From contig NZ_JAKPBU010000001.1 of NCBI RefSeq assembly GCF_022662495.1, forward strand, positions 744,001-808,000: DNA of 64,000 bases, in the 5' to 3' direction. Source of the stretch: Lysobacter sp. M2-1. Its GTDB lineage: Bacteria > Pseudomonadota > Gammaproteobacteria > Xanthomonadales > Xanthomonadaceae. The position numbers were made by a program, and so were the translations under genes. Shown here piece after piece: positions 33,941 through 43,179 of this stretch (the stretch's first letter is position 1; every line of letters starts with the position of its first letter). The notes under the pieces are model-generated. The model did no database searches and had not been told where the DNA came from. It saw only the letters and a program-made list of their open reading frames with translations.

Positions 33941-36274
33941 TCAGAACGGGATCGGCAAGTCCGGCTGGAACCCGAGCAGCTGCTCGCGGAACACGTTCTG
34001 GATGCGCTGCAGGGCGTCCTCGTTGTCGGCATCGAAACGCAGCACCAGCACCGGCGTGGTGTTGGATGCGCGAATCAGGCCCCAGCCGTCCGGCCAATCG
34101 ACGCGCACGCCATCGATCGTCGATATCCGTCCGCCTTCGAAGCTGGCGCGACTGCGGAAACCCTCGACGAAGGCGTGCGGATCGCCATCGGGGGCATCGA
34201 TCTTGATCTCCGGTGTGGACACGCCGCCCGGCAGCGCGCCGAGCACCTCGCTGGGAGACTCCTCGCGCCCGGCCAGGATTTCGAGCAGGCGCGCCGCCGA
34301 ATAGATGCCGTCGTCGAAGCCGAACCAGCGCTCGGCGAAAAAGAAATGCCCGCTCATCTCGCCGGCCAGCTCCGCACCGGTTTCGCGCATCTTGGCCTTG
34401 ATCAGCGAATGCCCCGTCTTCCACATCAACGGGCTGCCGCCATGGCGCAGCACGTGCCCGGAGAGCTGTCCGGTGCACTTCACGTCGTACAGGATCACCG
34501 CGCCGGGATTGCGCTCGAGCACGTCGGCCGCGAACAGCATCAGCAGGCGGTCGGGGAAGATGTTCACGCCTTCGCGCGTCACCACGCCCAGGCGGTCCCC
34601 GTCGCCGTCGAAGGCCAGGCCGAGGTCTGCGCCTTCGCGCTGCACCGTAGCGATGAGGTCCTCGAGGTTGTGCGGCTCGCTGGGGTCGGGATGGTGGTTG
34701 GGGAAGGTACCGTCCACCTCGCAGTACAGCGGCACCACGTCCGCACCGATCGCGCGGAGCACGCGCGGGCCGAGTTCGCCGGCCACGCCGTTGCCGGCAT
34801 CGACCACCACCTTCAACGGGCGCTGCAGCTGCACGTCGTGGGCGATGCGCTCCAGGTAATCGTCGTCGATCCGGCGCTGCGACACGCTGCCCGGCTCGGC
34901 CGCGTTGTGCAGGCGACCGCCGGCGATCCGGTCGTACAGGTCGGTGATCGCATCGCCCGACAGTGTGTCGCCGCCGACCACGATCTTGAACCCGTTGTAG
35001 TCGGGCGGATTGTGGCTGCCGGTGACCGCGATGCAACAGCCGGTGCGCAGGAAAAAGCTGCCGAAGTACACCAACGGGGTCGGCGCCAGGCCGATGTCGA
35101 TCACGTTGCGCCCGGCCTTGCGCAGGCCTGCGATCAACCCGGCGACCATGTCGGGACCCGATAGGCGGCCGTCGCGGCCGACCACGATGTCGGGCAGGTC
35201 CCTGTCGCGCATGAGCGAACCCACCGCCTGGCCGATGTGCTCGGCCACGCCGGCGTCCAGGCTCTGACCGATCACCCCGCGGATGTCGTAGGCGCGAAAG
35301 ATGCCGGGATCGATCGATACGGCGGCGGGCTTGCTGTCTTCCACTGTTGTCGACTCCTTGGAAACGATCGGAACAGGCGCTGCTGCATCAGACGTCGGCG
35401 CCGGCGCCTGCTGCAGCGCCTGCACCAGGGTCGGCTCGGTGTGGGCGGCTGCTTCCGGCGTGCGCCGCGGGCCACGTTTCCACCCGACCAGCGCCAGCAG
35501 GGCCATGACTGCCAGCACGCCTGCACCCACCAGGGCGGACATCGCACCCATGCCGAATGCGGCACCCGGGGTCGCGGGGGCGCCCGCGGACACCCGCAGC
35601 TCGGTTCCCGGGATCGCCGTGGCCAGCGCCTCGGCGGCACCGGCCAGTGCCCGGTCGCCGCGTTCCACCACGCTGAAGTCGCCCTGTCGCAGCGCCAGGT
35701 AGCCGTCGCTGCCGACATCGACCGTTTCGAACGCACGCGCTACACGCGTGGCGGGCAGATGCACGATCGCGACCGCATCCGGCCGTCCCGGGGCGCTCGC
35801 CGGTGCCGCCACCAGCAAGCGCGCGCCGCCAGCCTCCTTGGCCATGCGCGCGACCGGCGCATCCGCCGCCAGCGCCGCCTCGGCCACGGCAATCCGGCCG
35901 AATCCGGATTTGGGCAGCTGCGCGTAGGCCTCATCCAGCCCGGCAGGCAGCACGTCGACCTGTCCGGCGTCGGGCCAATCGCGCCGGATCGCCGCGGCGG
36001 CACCGGCCAGGTCGCCGGCGGCGAGGGCCGACCGGGTGGCGGGGGCGGCCAGCTGACGAGCCAGCCGGTCGGTTTCGGCCTTCAACGCGCGTGCGGTGTC
36101 CTGGACCATCTGGTCGCGCGCAGCCTGCACCTGCTGCCGCGCCTGCTCCCCTTGCCACTGGCGCCAGCCGCTCCAGGCCATCCACAGTGCCAGCAGACCC
36201 AGGACCGCCGCCGCGATCGGCAGCGCGGGCCGCAGCTGGGCAGCGGAGAGTTGCCGCGTCGGTGTCTGACTCAT
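33941..36274 (-). CDS. algC: Phosphomannomutase/phosphoglucomutase with N-terminal membrane-anchored domain
   Basis: Interconverts mannose-6-P/mannose-1-P and glucose-6-P/glucose-1-P, feeding LPS and exopolysaccharide nucleotide sugars. Of 777 residues, only about 322-777 form the mutase: phospho-Ser420 in VTGSHNPPDYNG, metal loop DGDGDR at 556-561, sugar loop GEMSGHFFF and phosphate loop RASNTTPVLVLRF. The first 320 residues are extra: a transmembrane helix (about 18-34), a periplasmic domain (about 40-240), a second helix (about 245-265) and a Pro/Ala linker. Similar long AlgC proteins exist in Pseudomonas. Last gene of coaC-coaB-dut-algC. Confidence 0.93.
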   Translation of the reverse strand: MSQTPTRQLSAAQLRPALPIAAAVLGLLALWMAWSGWRQWQGEQARQQVQAARDQMVQDTARALKAETDRLARQLAAPATRSALAAGDLAGAAAAIRRDWPDAGQVDVLPAGLDEAYAQLPKSGFGRIAVAEAALAADAPVARMAKEAGGARLLVAAPASAPGRPDAVAIVHLPATRVARAFETVDVGSDGYLALRQGDFSVVERGDRALAGAAEALATAIPGTELRVSAGAPATPGAAFGMGAMSALVGAGVLAVMALLALVGWKRGPRRTPEAAAHTEPTLVQALQQAPAPTSDAAAPVPIVSKESTTVEDSKPAAVSIDPGIFRAYDIRGVIGQSLDAGVAEHIGQAVGSLMRDRDLPDIVVGRDGRLSGPDMVAGLIAGLRKAGRNVIDIGLAPTPLVYFGSFFLRTGCCIAVTGSHNPPDYNGFKIVVGGDTLSGDAITDLYDRIAGGRLHNAAEPGSVSQRRIDDDYLERIAHDVQLQRPLKVVVDAGNGVAGELGPRVLRAIGADVVPLYCEVDGTFPNHHPDPSEPHNLEDLIATVQREGADLGLAFDGDGDRLGVVTREGVNIFPDRLLMLFAADVLERNPGAVILYDVKCTGQLSGHVLRHGGSPLMWKTGHSLIKAKMRETGAELAGEMSGHFFFAERWFGFDDGIYSAARLLEILAGREESPSEVLGALPGGVSTPEIKIDAPDGDPHAFVEGFRSRASFEGGRISTIDGVRVDWPDGWGLIRASNTTPVLVLRFDADNEDALQRIQNVFREQLLGFQPDLPIPF

Positions 36275-36301
36275 GTCATGGGTGTCCGTGCACTGCGGGA
36301 T

Positions 36302-36772
36302 TCAGCGCAGCCCGGTATGGCCGAAACCGCCGGCTCCGCGCGCGCTGTCTGCGAAAGTATCCACCACCTGCAATGCGGCCCGCACGATCGGCAGCACCAC
36401 CAGCTGCGCGATCCGGTCGCCGGGCGCGACGGTGAACGGCTCGCGCCCGCGGTTCCAGGTGCTGATCAGCAAGGGGCCCTGGTAGTCGGCATCGATCAGC
36501 CCGGTGCCGTTGCCCAGCACGATCCCGTGCTTATGCCCCAGCCCGGAGCGCGGCAGGATCACCGCGCACAGCTGCGGATCGGCCAGGTGGATCGCCAGCC
36601 CCGATGGAATCAGGGCTGCGTCACCCGGCATCAGGGTGAGGGGCTCGTCCAGCGCGGCACGCAGGTCCAGGCCGGCGCTGGCCTGGGTGGCGTAGGCAGG
36701 CAGCGGCCATTCACCGCCAAAGCGGGAATCGAGCAGCTTCACTTCCAGGGTGTGGTGGTGGGCCAGATTCAC
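36302..36772 (-). CDS. dut: dUTP diphosphatase
   Basis: Hydrolyses dUTP to dUMP, keeping uracil out of DNA and supplying thymidylate synthesis. The 156-residue trimeric enzyme shows all five motifs: [45 protein letters not shown] and the C-terminal [10 protein letters not shown] loop. Its ATG overlaps the coaB stop by four bases and algC starts 27 bp downstream, the conserved coaBC-dut-algC order. Confidence 0.96.
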   Translation of the reverse strand: MNLAHHHTLEVKLLDSRFGGEWPLPAYATQASAGLDLRAALDEPLTLMPGDAALIPSGLAIHLADPQLCAVILPRSGLGHKHGIVLGNGTGLIDADYQGPLLISTWNRGREPFTVAPGDRIAQLVVLPIVRAALQVVDTFADSARGAGGFGHTGLR

Positions 36773-37464
36773 GTTTGGTCCGTTCGAGGGGAAGCCAGGG
36801 GCGTCATTGCGGCCAGCCGCTCGCCGATCAGGTCTAGCAGGGCATCGGCCAGGACCTGCTTGCTGGCCGGGCCGAGCGCACGTTCGCCCCCTGGCCAGAA
36901 CAGCTGCAGCGCGTTGTCGTCGCTCTCGAAGCCCGAGCCCTCCACCCCCACCCGGTTGGCGGCGATCAGGTCGACGCGCTTGCGTTCGAGCTTGCCGCGC
37001 GCGTAGCGCTCGACCTCATCGGTCTCGGCGGCGAAGCCCAGCACCAGGCGCGGCCGCTGCGGATGCGCCGCCACGTCGGCCAGGATGTCGCGGGTGCGGA
37101 CCAGTTGCAGGGTCAATCCCTCCTCGCCGGGCTGCTTCTTGATCTTGCTGCCGGCGAAGCTGCGCGGGGTGAAGTCGGCTACCGCCGCTGCGCCGATGTA
37201 GACATCGGCAGGCAACGCGGACAGCACGGCTGCGTGCATCTGCGCGGCGCTGCGCACGTCGGTGCGTTGCACGTCGCGCGGTGTGGGCTGATGCACTGGG
37301 CCAGCGATCAGCCGCACCTGCGCGCCGCGCTGCGCGGCGGCGGCGGCGATGGCGAAACCCATCTTGCCGCTGCTGCGGTTGCCGATGAACCGCACCGGGT
37401 CGATGTCCTCGTACGTGGGCCCCGCGCTGACGACGATGCGCAGCCCGGCCAGCGACGTGCTCAT
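36769..37464 (-). CDS. coaB: Phosphopantothenate-cysteine ligase (CoaB half, separate frame)
   Basis: Joins cysteine to 4'-phosphopantothenate with CTP in coenzyme A synthesis. The 231-residue frame contains [39 protein letters not shown] and [20 protein letters not shown], a complete CoaB domain. In most bacteria this is the C-terminal half of a fused CoaBC. The ATG at 37464 has AGGGAAG 6-7 nt upstream, so independent translation is plausible; an earlier in-frame ATG at 37503 would overlap coaC by 11 nt. A frameshift of one fused gene cannot be excluded. Confidence 0.88.
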   Translation of the reverse strand: MSTSLAGLRIVVSAGPTYEDIDPVRFIGNRSSGKMGFAIAAAAAQRGAQVRLIAGPVHQPTPRDVQRTDVRSAAQMHAAVLSALPADVYIGAAAVADFTPRSFAGSKIKKQPGEEGLTLQLVRTRDILADVAAHPQRPRLVLGFAAETDEVERYARGKLERKRVDLIAANRVGVEGSGFESDDNALQLFWPGGERALGPASKQVLADALLDLIGERLAAMTPLASPRTDQT

Positions 37465-37492
37465 GCGCAGCTTCCCTGGCGCTGCGAACCCT

Positions 37493-38032
37493 TCATCCGG
37501 CATCCAGGGCAGCCACGATCTCGGCGGGCTCGGCCATGCGCCCGGGACCGGACTCGCCTTCGGCCAGCGGACCGTCGTTCGGACCGACGCTGCGCACCCC
37601 GTGTGCGTGCAGGGTCTGCAGGTTGGCCTGGGTCGCCGGATGCCGCCACATGCGGTGGTTCATCGCCGGCGCGATCAGGATCGGCGCCTCCGTGGCCAGG
37701 CACAGGGTGCTGACCAGATCGTCGGCGAAGCCGTGCGCCAGCTTCGCCAGCATGTTGGCCGTTGCCGGCGCGACGACTACCTTCTCCGCCCAGCGCGCGA
37801 GTTCCAGATGGCCCATAGCCGCTTCGGCCTGCGCGTCCCATAAGGACGAGCGCACCGGATGACCCGACAGCGCCTGGAAGGTCTGCGCGCCGACGAAGCG
37901 CTGCGCGTTCTCGGTCATGGCGACCTGCACCTGTGCGCCGGCCTCGCGCAGCCGGCGCACCAGATCGGCCGCCTTGTAGGCGGCGATGCCGCCGCACACG
38001 CACAGCAGCACGCGCTGTCCACGGATCGTCAT
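37493..38032 (-). CDS. coaC: Phosphopantothenoylcysteine decarboxylase (CoaC half, separate frame)
   Basis: FMN-dependent decarboxylase giving 4'-phosphopantetheine. The 179-residue frame has [20 protein letters not shown] at the N-terminus, the FMN-site [22 protein letters not shown] and the substrate clamp [14 protein letters not shown]. It ends [16 protein letters not shown], exactly where the linker to CoaB begins in fused proteins, then stops. CoaB starts 28 nt later in another frame. First gene of the operon, divergent from radC, with a 198-bp gap. Confidence 0.9.
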   Translation of the reverse strand: MTIRGQRVLLCVCGGIAAYKAADLVRRLREAGAQVQVAMTENAQRFVGAQTFQALSGHPVRSSLWDAQAEAAMGHLELARWAEKVVVAPATANMLAKLAHGFADDLVSTLCLATEAPILIAPAMNHRMWRHPATQANLQTLHAHGVRSVGPNDGPLAEGESGPGRMAEPAEIVAALDAG

Positions 38033-38230
38033 GACGCGCTCGGAAAATTCCTAGTCACGAATCGGAACTAGCTTACCCGATGACCGGACTTCGCCCGATC
38101 GTGCGAGCCGGCGGCACTGGCTAAGGTATCGACAGGCACGGCGCTGCGGGAATGCAACTTGCACTCACAGCAATCTCCGGCTTCCCGCGGCGTCGCGCCC
38201 CCACTTTCCAACCCCAGGCTGACCGCCACC

Positions 38231-38905
38231 ATGCATATCCGCGACTGGCCCTGCGGCGAACGCCCGCGCGAAAAACTGCTCGCGCGCGGCGCCGGTACGC
38301 TCTCGGACGCGGAACTGCTGGCGATCTTCCTGGGCTCGGGCCTGCGCGGCGAGGACGCCGTCGCCACCGCACGCGGCCTGCTGTCCAGCCACGGGCCTCT
38401 ACGTAGCCTGCTCGAACGCAGCCCGGACGAGCTCATCGGGCTACCCGGCCTCGGTCCGGCCCGTGCCTGCCGGCTGTCGGCGGCGCTGGAGCTGTGCAGC
38501 CGCTATCTGGCCGCCGGCCTGGAGCGCGGGGAAGCGCTCTCCGACCCGGCCGCCGCCGGGCGCTACTTCGCCCAGCGCCTGCGCGGCCATCCGCAGGAAG
38601 TCTTCGCGGCGCTGTTCCTGGACAGCCGCCATCGCGCGCTCGCATTCGAGGAGCTGTTCACCGGCACCATCGACGGTGCCGAGGTGCATCCGCGCGAAGT
38701 GGTGCGACGCGCCCTGGCCCACAACGCCGCGGCAGTGATCGTGGGCCATAACCATCCCAGCGGCAGCGCCGAACCCAGCGCCGCCGACCGCGCGGTCACC
38801 GCACGACTCAAGCAATCCCTGGCGCTGGTGGATGTACGCCTGCTCGACCACTTCGTGATCGGCGACGGTACGCCGGTGTCGATGGCGGGTCGGGGTTGGC
38901 TATGA
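38231..38905 (+). CDS. radC: RadC/YeeS family JAB1-MPN domain protein
   Basis: A 224-residue protein with a helix-hairpin-helix N-terminus ([20 protein letters not shown]) and a JAMM metal site: the glutamate segment, [14 protein letters not shown]. Historically called a DNA-repair protein, but the repair role of RadC is not established. It is part of the conserved radC/coaBC-dut-algC block. The start at 38231 ([17 protein letters not shown]) matches the family N-terminus; an in-frame ATG 72 nt upstream adds unrelated residues. Confidence 0.92.
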   Translation: MHIRDWPCGERPREKLLARGAGTLSDAELLAIFLGSGLRGEDAVATARGLLSSHGPLRSLLERSPDELIGLPGLGPARACRLSAALELCSRYLAAGLERGEALSDPAAAGRYFAQRLRGHPQEVFAALFLDSRHRALAFEELFTGTIDGAEVHPREVVRRALAHNAAAVIVGHNHPSGSAEPSAADRAVTARLKQSLALVDVRLLDHFVIGDGTPVSMAGRGWL

Positions 38906-38985
38906 GCAGGCAGCGGCCATAGCGGCAGTGCAGCACCAACCTGCGGCAACGCGCATGACGGCAAGCAGTGCCTGCTGCCGCCACG

Positions 38986-38991
38986 TACAAT
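38986..38991 (+). promoter_or_regulatory. -10 TACAAT before argS
   Basis: TACAAT at 38986-38991 includes the first two bases of an in-frame ATG (38990). Initiation about 7 nt later would exclude that ATG and leave the GTG at 39023 as the first usable start, with a leader of about 25 nt. Confidence 0.4.
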
Positions 38992-39022
38992 GCGCAATCA
39001 GCCGAAAACCCTTGCTTCCCCA

Positions 39023-40726
39023 GTGAAACCCCAACTCCGCGCCCTGCTGGAGCAGGCCGTCGCTGCCTTGCAGGCCAACGGCACGCTGCCGGCCGACATC
39101 GACGTGCCCGACTTCATCGTTGAACGGCCGAAGGATCGCAGCCACGGCGATTTCTCGACCAATGCGGCGATGTTGCTGGTCAAGCATGCCGCACGTGACG
39201 GCGCAAAGCCCAATCCCCGCGTGCTGGCGCAGGCCCTGATCGACGCGCTGCCGGCGAGCGAGGATGTCGCGAAGGTCGAGATCGCCGGCCCCGGCTTTCT
39301 CAACTTCCGCATGGCGCCGCAGGCCTGGCAGGAACAGCTGCACGAGATCTGCGTGCGCGGCTGCGCCTATGGGCGCAACGAGTCCGGGCAGGGCCGGCGC
39401 GCGGGCGTCGAGTACGTGTCGGCCAATCCCACCGGCCCCCTGCATGTCGGCCACGGCCGCGCGGCGGTGATCGGCGACTGCATCGCGCGCGTGCTCGCCG
39501 CCAACGGCTGGGAGGTGGTGCGCGAGTTCTACTACAACGATGCCGGCGTGCAGATCGAGAACCTCGCGCGTTCGGTCCAGGCGCGCGCGCGCGGCGCGAA
39601 ACCCGGAGATGCGGACTGGCCGGCAGATGCCTACAACGGCGACTACATCGCCGAGGTCGCCACCGCCTACCTGCGCGGCGACAGCGTCGACATTGAGGGT
39701 CATGTCGTCACCGGCAAGCACGACGCCGACGACTTCGATGCCATCCGCAGGTTCGCCGTGGCCTGGCTGCGCCGCGAGCAGAATGCCGACCTGGCCGCGT
39801 TCGGCGTGTCCTTCGACGTGTATTTCCTGGAATCCTCGCTCTACGCCGACGGCAAGGTGGAGGAAACCGTGCGCGAGCTCGTCGCCCACGGCCACACCTA
39901 CGAGGAAGGCGGCGCGCTGTGGCTGCGCACCACCGACTTCGGCGACGACAAGGATCGGGTGATGCGCAAGTCGGATGGCACATACACCTATTTCGTGCCG
40001 GACATCGCCTACCACCGCAGCAAATGGCAGCGCGGCTACGAGCGCGCGATCACCGAACTGGGCGCCGATCACCACGGCTCACTGATGCGCGTGAAAGCCG
40101 GGCTGCAGGCGCTCGACGCCGGCATCCCGCCCGGCTACCCGGACTATGTGCTGCACCAGATGGTCACCGTGATGCGTGGCGGCGAGGAAGTGAAGCTCTC
40201 CAAGCGCGCCGGCAGCTACCTGACCCTGCGCGACCTGATCGAGGAAGCCGGCCGCGATGCGACCCGCTGGTTCCTGCTCGCACGCAAACCCGATTCGCAG
40301 CTCACCTTCGACATCGACCTGGCGCGCAGCCAATCGCTCGACAATCCCGTGTATTACGTCCAGCTCTCGCACGCGCGCATTTGCGGAGTGTTCCGCCAGC
40401 TGGCCGAGCGTGGGCTGTCCTTCGGCCGCGAGAATGGCCTGGCGCAGGCACTCGACCTGGACAACCGCGCCACCCGCGACCTGCTCACCGACCTGTCGCG
40501 CTGGCCCGAGGTCGTGGCCGCCGCGGGCGCGGATCTGGAACCGCACCTGATCACGGCCTATCTGCTGGAGCTGGCGCAGGACTTCCAGTCGTACTACAAC
40601 GACCACCAGTTCCTCGTGGACGATGCCAACCTGCGCGATGCGCGCCTGGTCCTCGCGTCGGCCACACGCCAGGTACTGAAGAATGGACTGGAACTGATTG
40701 GCGTCGAAGCGCCGGAGGCGATGTAA
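39023..40726 (+). CDS. argS: Arginyl-tRNA synthetase
   Basis: Charges tRNA-Arg. The 567-residue class I synthetase has an N-terminal Add-1 domain (about 1-100), the HIGH equivalent [20 protein letters not shown], a KMSKS-like loop [13 protein letters not shown] and a C-terminal anticodon-binding domain ending [16 protein letters not shown]. The GTG at 39023 is preferred because it yields [12 protein letters not shown], the family N-terminus, while the ATG at 38990 adds 11 residues and overlaps the presumed promoter. The argS-SPOR order is conserved in Pseudomonas. Confidence 0.95.
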   Translation: MKPQLRALLEQAVAALQANGTLPADIDVPDFIVERPKDRSHGDFSTNAAMLLVKHAARDGAKPNPRVLAQALIDALPASEDVAKVEIAGPGFLNFRMAPQAWQEQLHEICVRGCAYGRNESGQGRRAGVEYVSANPTGPLHVGHGRAAVIGDCIARVLAANGWEVVREFYYNDAGVQIENLARSVQARARGAKPGDADWPADAYNGDYIAEVATAYLRGDSVDIEGHVVTGKHDADDFDAIRRFAVAWLRREQNADLAAFGVSFDVYFLESSLYADGKVEETVRELVAHGHTYEEGGALWLRTTDFGDDKDRVMRKSDGTYTYFVPDIAYHRSKWQRGYERAITELGADHHGSLMRVKAGLQALDAGIPPGYPDYVLHQMVTVMRGGEEVKLSKRAGSYLTLRDLIEEAGRDATRWFLLARKPDSQLTFDIDLARSQSLDNPVYYVQLSHARICGVFRQLAERGLSFGRENGLAQALDLDNRATRDLLTDLSRWPEVVAAAGADLEPHLITAYLLELAQDFQSYYNDHQFLVDDANLRDARLVLASATRQVLKNGLELIGVEAPEAM

Positions 40727-41503
40727 GTGGCAGCAAGACGGGGCAGATCCCAGGCGCGGCGCAACACCGGCAGCGGCAGCGGCTCGCTGCCCGGCTGGGC
40801 ATGGATGGTGCTGGGCATCGTGCTGACGGTGGGGGTGATCCTGGCCGCGCCGCGATTCCTCAAGGGCAATGGCGAGGATGGATTCTTCCGGCCGCGCGCC
40901 AACCCGGATGCGCAGCCGGTGGGCTCGGACGCAGCCGACGAGGCGGACGTCGCAGGCACCGGAACCGAAGACCCCCCGGGCAGCCCGGGCGCGAAGACCG
41001 ATGCGCCCGAACAGCCCGATTACGATTTCTACGACCTGCTACCGGGCGAGGAAGTCGCCATGACCGACGCCCAGCTCGCGGCCGCGGCGCGGGAGGAGCA
41101 GGAGCGCGCGCAGCGGGAGCAACAGCGCCTCGCGCAGCAACAAGCCGCTGCGGCGCAGCCCCCGGGCAACGCGCCCCAGCCACAGCCGCTGGCCGAATCG
41201 CAGGCCCCGGCCACAGCGGTCGCCGCCGCTGGAGCAACCACCCCAGCTGCGGCCGTCGCCACGGGCACCGACACGCCCTACGTGCTGCAGGCCGGGGCCT
41301 TCGGCGCCTCGGGCGATGCGGAGGCAGTGAAAGCCAAGATCGCCCTGCTCGGGCTCAATGCCCGGGTCGAATCGGCGCAGATCAACGGCAAGACCGTCTA
41401 CCGCGTACGCATGGGCCCCTACGGCACTGCGTCCGAGCTGGCCAGCGCCAAGGGCAAGCTCGCCAGTGGCGGCCTGCCGGCGCTGGCGATCAAGGCGAAG
41501 TAG
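40727..41503 (+). CDS. SPOR domain cell-division-type membrane protein
   Basis: A 258-residue bitopic protein starting with GTG directly after the argS stop codon. A basic N-terminus, one transmembrane helix (about residues 23-43), a disordered Asp/Glu/Pro and then Gln/Arg/Ala-rich periplasmic linker (about 50-180) and a C-terminal SPOR domain (about 185-258: YVLQAGAFGASGDAEAVKAK, VYRVRMGPYG). SPOR domains bind denuded glycan strands at the septum. The architecture is FtsN-like, but FtsN identity cannot be asserted from this alone. Confidence 0.88.
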   Translation: MAARRGRSQARRNTGSGSGSLPGWAWMVLGIVLTVGVILAAPRFLKGNGEDGFFRPRANPDAQPVGSDAADEADVAGTGTEDPPGSPGAKTDAPEQPDYDFYDLLPGEEVAMTDAQLAAAAREEQERAQREQQRLAQQQAAAAQPPGNAPQPQPLAESQAPATAVAAAGATTPAAAVATGTDTPYVLQAGAFGASGDAEAVKAKIALLGLNARVESAQINGKTVYRVRMGPYGTASELASAKGKLASGGLPALAIKAK

Positions 41504-41638
41504 TCGAGCGGGAGCCGGATGCGGGCACGCCTCCACCGGCGGGCCTGCGCGCTCCCGAGCCGATGCCGGAACGCCTCCCGTCGCTGCCTGTGAGAAGCCG
41601 ATCCCGCACACTGTCTTCCCTGTAGAGGAAGCACCGCC

Positions 41639-42016
41639 ATGGCCATCGAAGCCGCCCTGATCAAGCCTGTCGTCGATGCGCTGATGGCGCTGTTCCGCCA
41701 GAGCAACGACGTCAAGCTCAAGCGCAACGCGGAAGCCGCGGTACGCGAGGCGATCCGTGAGCTGCTGCTGGCCAATCCCGACGAGAACAAGGCCGAGGCG
41801 CGGATCGCGATCGCCAAGGCCGCCGGGATCCTGTCCGAGGACATCGTCCTGGCCGAGGACATGCTGGAAAAGCATCGGGCATCGAAGTCGCGCACCGCGG
41901 GCAAATCGTCCACCGGCCGCAAGCGCAAGGCCGCTGCGTCCGCGGCGGCGGAGAAGCCGGCAAAGAAGGCCGGCAAGGGCTCAGCGGCAGCGAAACCGCC
42001 CGCGAAGAAGTCCTGA
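41639..42016 (+). CDS. Lysine-rich hypothetical protein
   Basis: A 125-residue protein with GAGGAAG before its ATG. The first 80 residues are predicted helical (IEAALIKPVVDALMALFRQS, AVREAIRELLLANPDENKAEARIAIAKAAGI). From residue 85 the sequence is almost only Lys, Ala, Ser, Pro and Gly with PAKKA-type steps, resembling histone H1-like tails. It may bind nucleic acid or another anionic polymer, but no family was recognised. It follows argS-SPOR after 135 bp; hslVU, which often follow there, are absent. Confidence 0.7.
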   Translation: MAIEAALIKPVVDALMALFRQSNDVKLKRNAEAAVREAIRELLLANPDENKAEARIAIAKAAGILSEDIVLAEDMLEKHRASKSRTAGKSSTGRKRKAAASAAAEKPAKKAGKGSAAAKPPAKKS

Positions 42017-42123
42017 TCTCCAGCGCGACATTCTTCATCCGGTTGTAGCGGCCGCGATCGGGAAGTGCGGCCGGATCGCGCGAATTGCTACGCTTGCCCG
42101 CCGTCCACAGCGCATCGCCTGTC

Positions 42124-42873
42124 ATGCCCAAGACCGCCCTGATCACCGGCGCCACGTCCGGCTTCGGCCGTGCCACCGCACAGCGGTTCGCCGCGCAAGG
42201 GTGGACCGTCATCGCCACCGGACGTCGCGCCGAGCGGCTGCAGACCCTGCGGGACTCGCTCGGCGAGCGCGTGCACACGCTGGCGTTCGACATCCGCGAC
42301 GCCGATGCCATGCAGGCGGCGCTCGCCACCCTTCCCGAAGCGCTCCAGGGTATCGACCTGCTGGTCAACAACGCAGGCCTTGCCCTGGGCACCGCGCCGG
42401 CGCAAAGCGCCGACCTGGGCCAATGGCGGCAGATGATCGACACCAATATCACCGCCCTGGTCGCGCTGACCCACGCCCTGCTCCCGGGCCTGATCGAACG
42501 CCGCGGTGCGATCGTCAACATCAGTTCGATCGCCGCGACCTACCCCTACACCGGCGGCAACGTCTACGGCGGCACCAAGGCGTTCGTGAGCCAGTTCTCG
42601 CTCGGCCTGCGCAGCGACCTGCACGGCACCGGCGTGCGCGTGACATCCATCGAACCGGGTCTGGCCGAAACCGAATTCACCCTGGTCCGCACCAGCGGCA
42701 ACCAGTCGGCTTCCGACCAGCTGTACGCAGGCGCGCAGCCGATCACCGACACCGACATCGCCGATGCGATCTGGTGGGTCGCCACCCTGCCGCCGCACCT
42801 CAACATCAACCGGCTGGAAGTGATGCCGGTAAGCCAGTCGTTTGCGGGATTCCAGATCCATCGCGGGCAATGA
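42124..42873 (+). CDS. ydfG: SDR family oxidoreductase YdfG-type
   Basis: NADP-dependent short-chain dehydrogenase of 249 residues acting on 3-hydroxy acids such as L-allo-threonine, serine and 3-hydroxypropionate/malonic semialdehyde. It follows E. coli YdfG over its whole length: LITGATSGFGRATAQRF, VIATGRRAERLQTL, DLLVNNAGLALGTAP, the catalytic YGGTK (YxxxK), RVTSIEPGLAETEF and the tail LNINRLEVMPVSQSFAG. The ATG at 42124 begins the first beta strand. It is isolated; a REP pair follows. Confidence 0.92.
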   Translation: MPKTALITGATSGFGRATAQRFAAQGWTVIATGRRAERLQTLRDSLGERVHTLAFDIRDADAMQAALATLPEALQGIDLLVNNAGLALGTAPAQSADLGQWRQMIDTNITALVALTHALLPGLIERRGAIVNISSIAATYPYTGGNVYGGTKAFVSQFSLGLRSDLHGTGVRVTSIEPGLAETEFTLVRTSGNQSASDQLYAGAQPITDTDIADAIWWVATLPPHLNINRLEVMPVSQSFAGFQIHRGQ

Positions 42874-42903
42874 CCCGCGACAGGAGCGGCGTGTGAAGCG
42901 GCC

Positions 42904-42988
42904 TGTGGGAGCGGCCTTGGCCGCGATTGCCCTTGATGCTGCTGCAACCGGCAAAGCCAAAGGCATTCGCGGCCAGGGCCGCTTCCAC
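42904..42988. repeat. Inverted pair of REP-like hairpins (GCGGCC/GGCCGC subtype)
   Basis: TGTGGGAGCGGCCTTGGCCG... at 42904-42926 and an inverted near-copy at 42967-42988 (minus strand GTGGAAGCGGCCCTGGCCGC). Each folds with stem GCGGCC/GGCCGC. They have the same head position as the GTAG units but with GTGG. They fill the convergent gap between ydfG and the small ORF. Confidence 0.7.
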
Positions 42989-42999
42989 CGCACCGCGTC

Positions 43000-43179
43000 T
43001 CAGGTCCTGATCGCCTCGCGTCGCTTCCAGGCCCAGCCGATCGCCAGCAGCACCGACAACAGCCCGATCCAGCCCAGCGCATCGAACACGCCGTCCCCCA
43101 CCAGCCCGACCACCAGCCCGATCAGCGACGCCAGCGCGATCAGCACCGGCAAGGTCCAGGTGGATTGCCGCAGGTTCAT
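43000..43179 (-). CDS. Small two-helix membrane protein after the PepSY gene
   Basis: A 59-residue hydrophobic protein with two likely transmembrane helices (LPVLIALASLIGLVVGLVGD and GWIGLLSVLLAIGWAW) and a basic tail KRREAIRT. Its ATG overlaps the PepSY stop by four bases (ATGA), so it is coupled to that gene and probably belongs to the same iron-uptake operon. No family recognised. Confidence 0.7.
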   Translation of the reverse strand: MNLRQSTWTLPVLIALASLIGLVVGLVGDGVFDALGWIGLLSVLLAIGWAWKRREAIRT

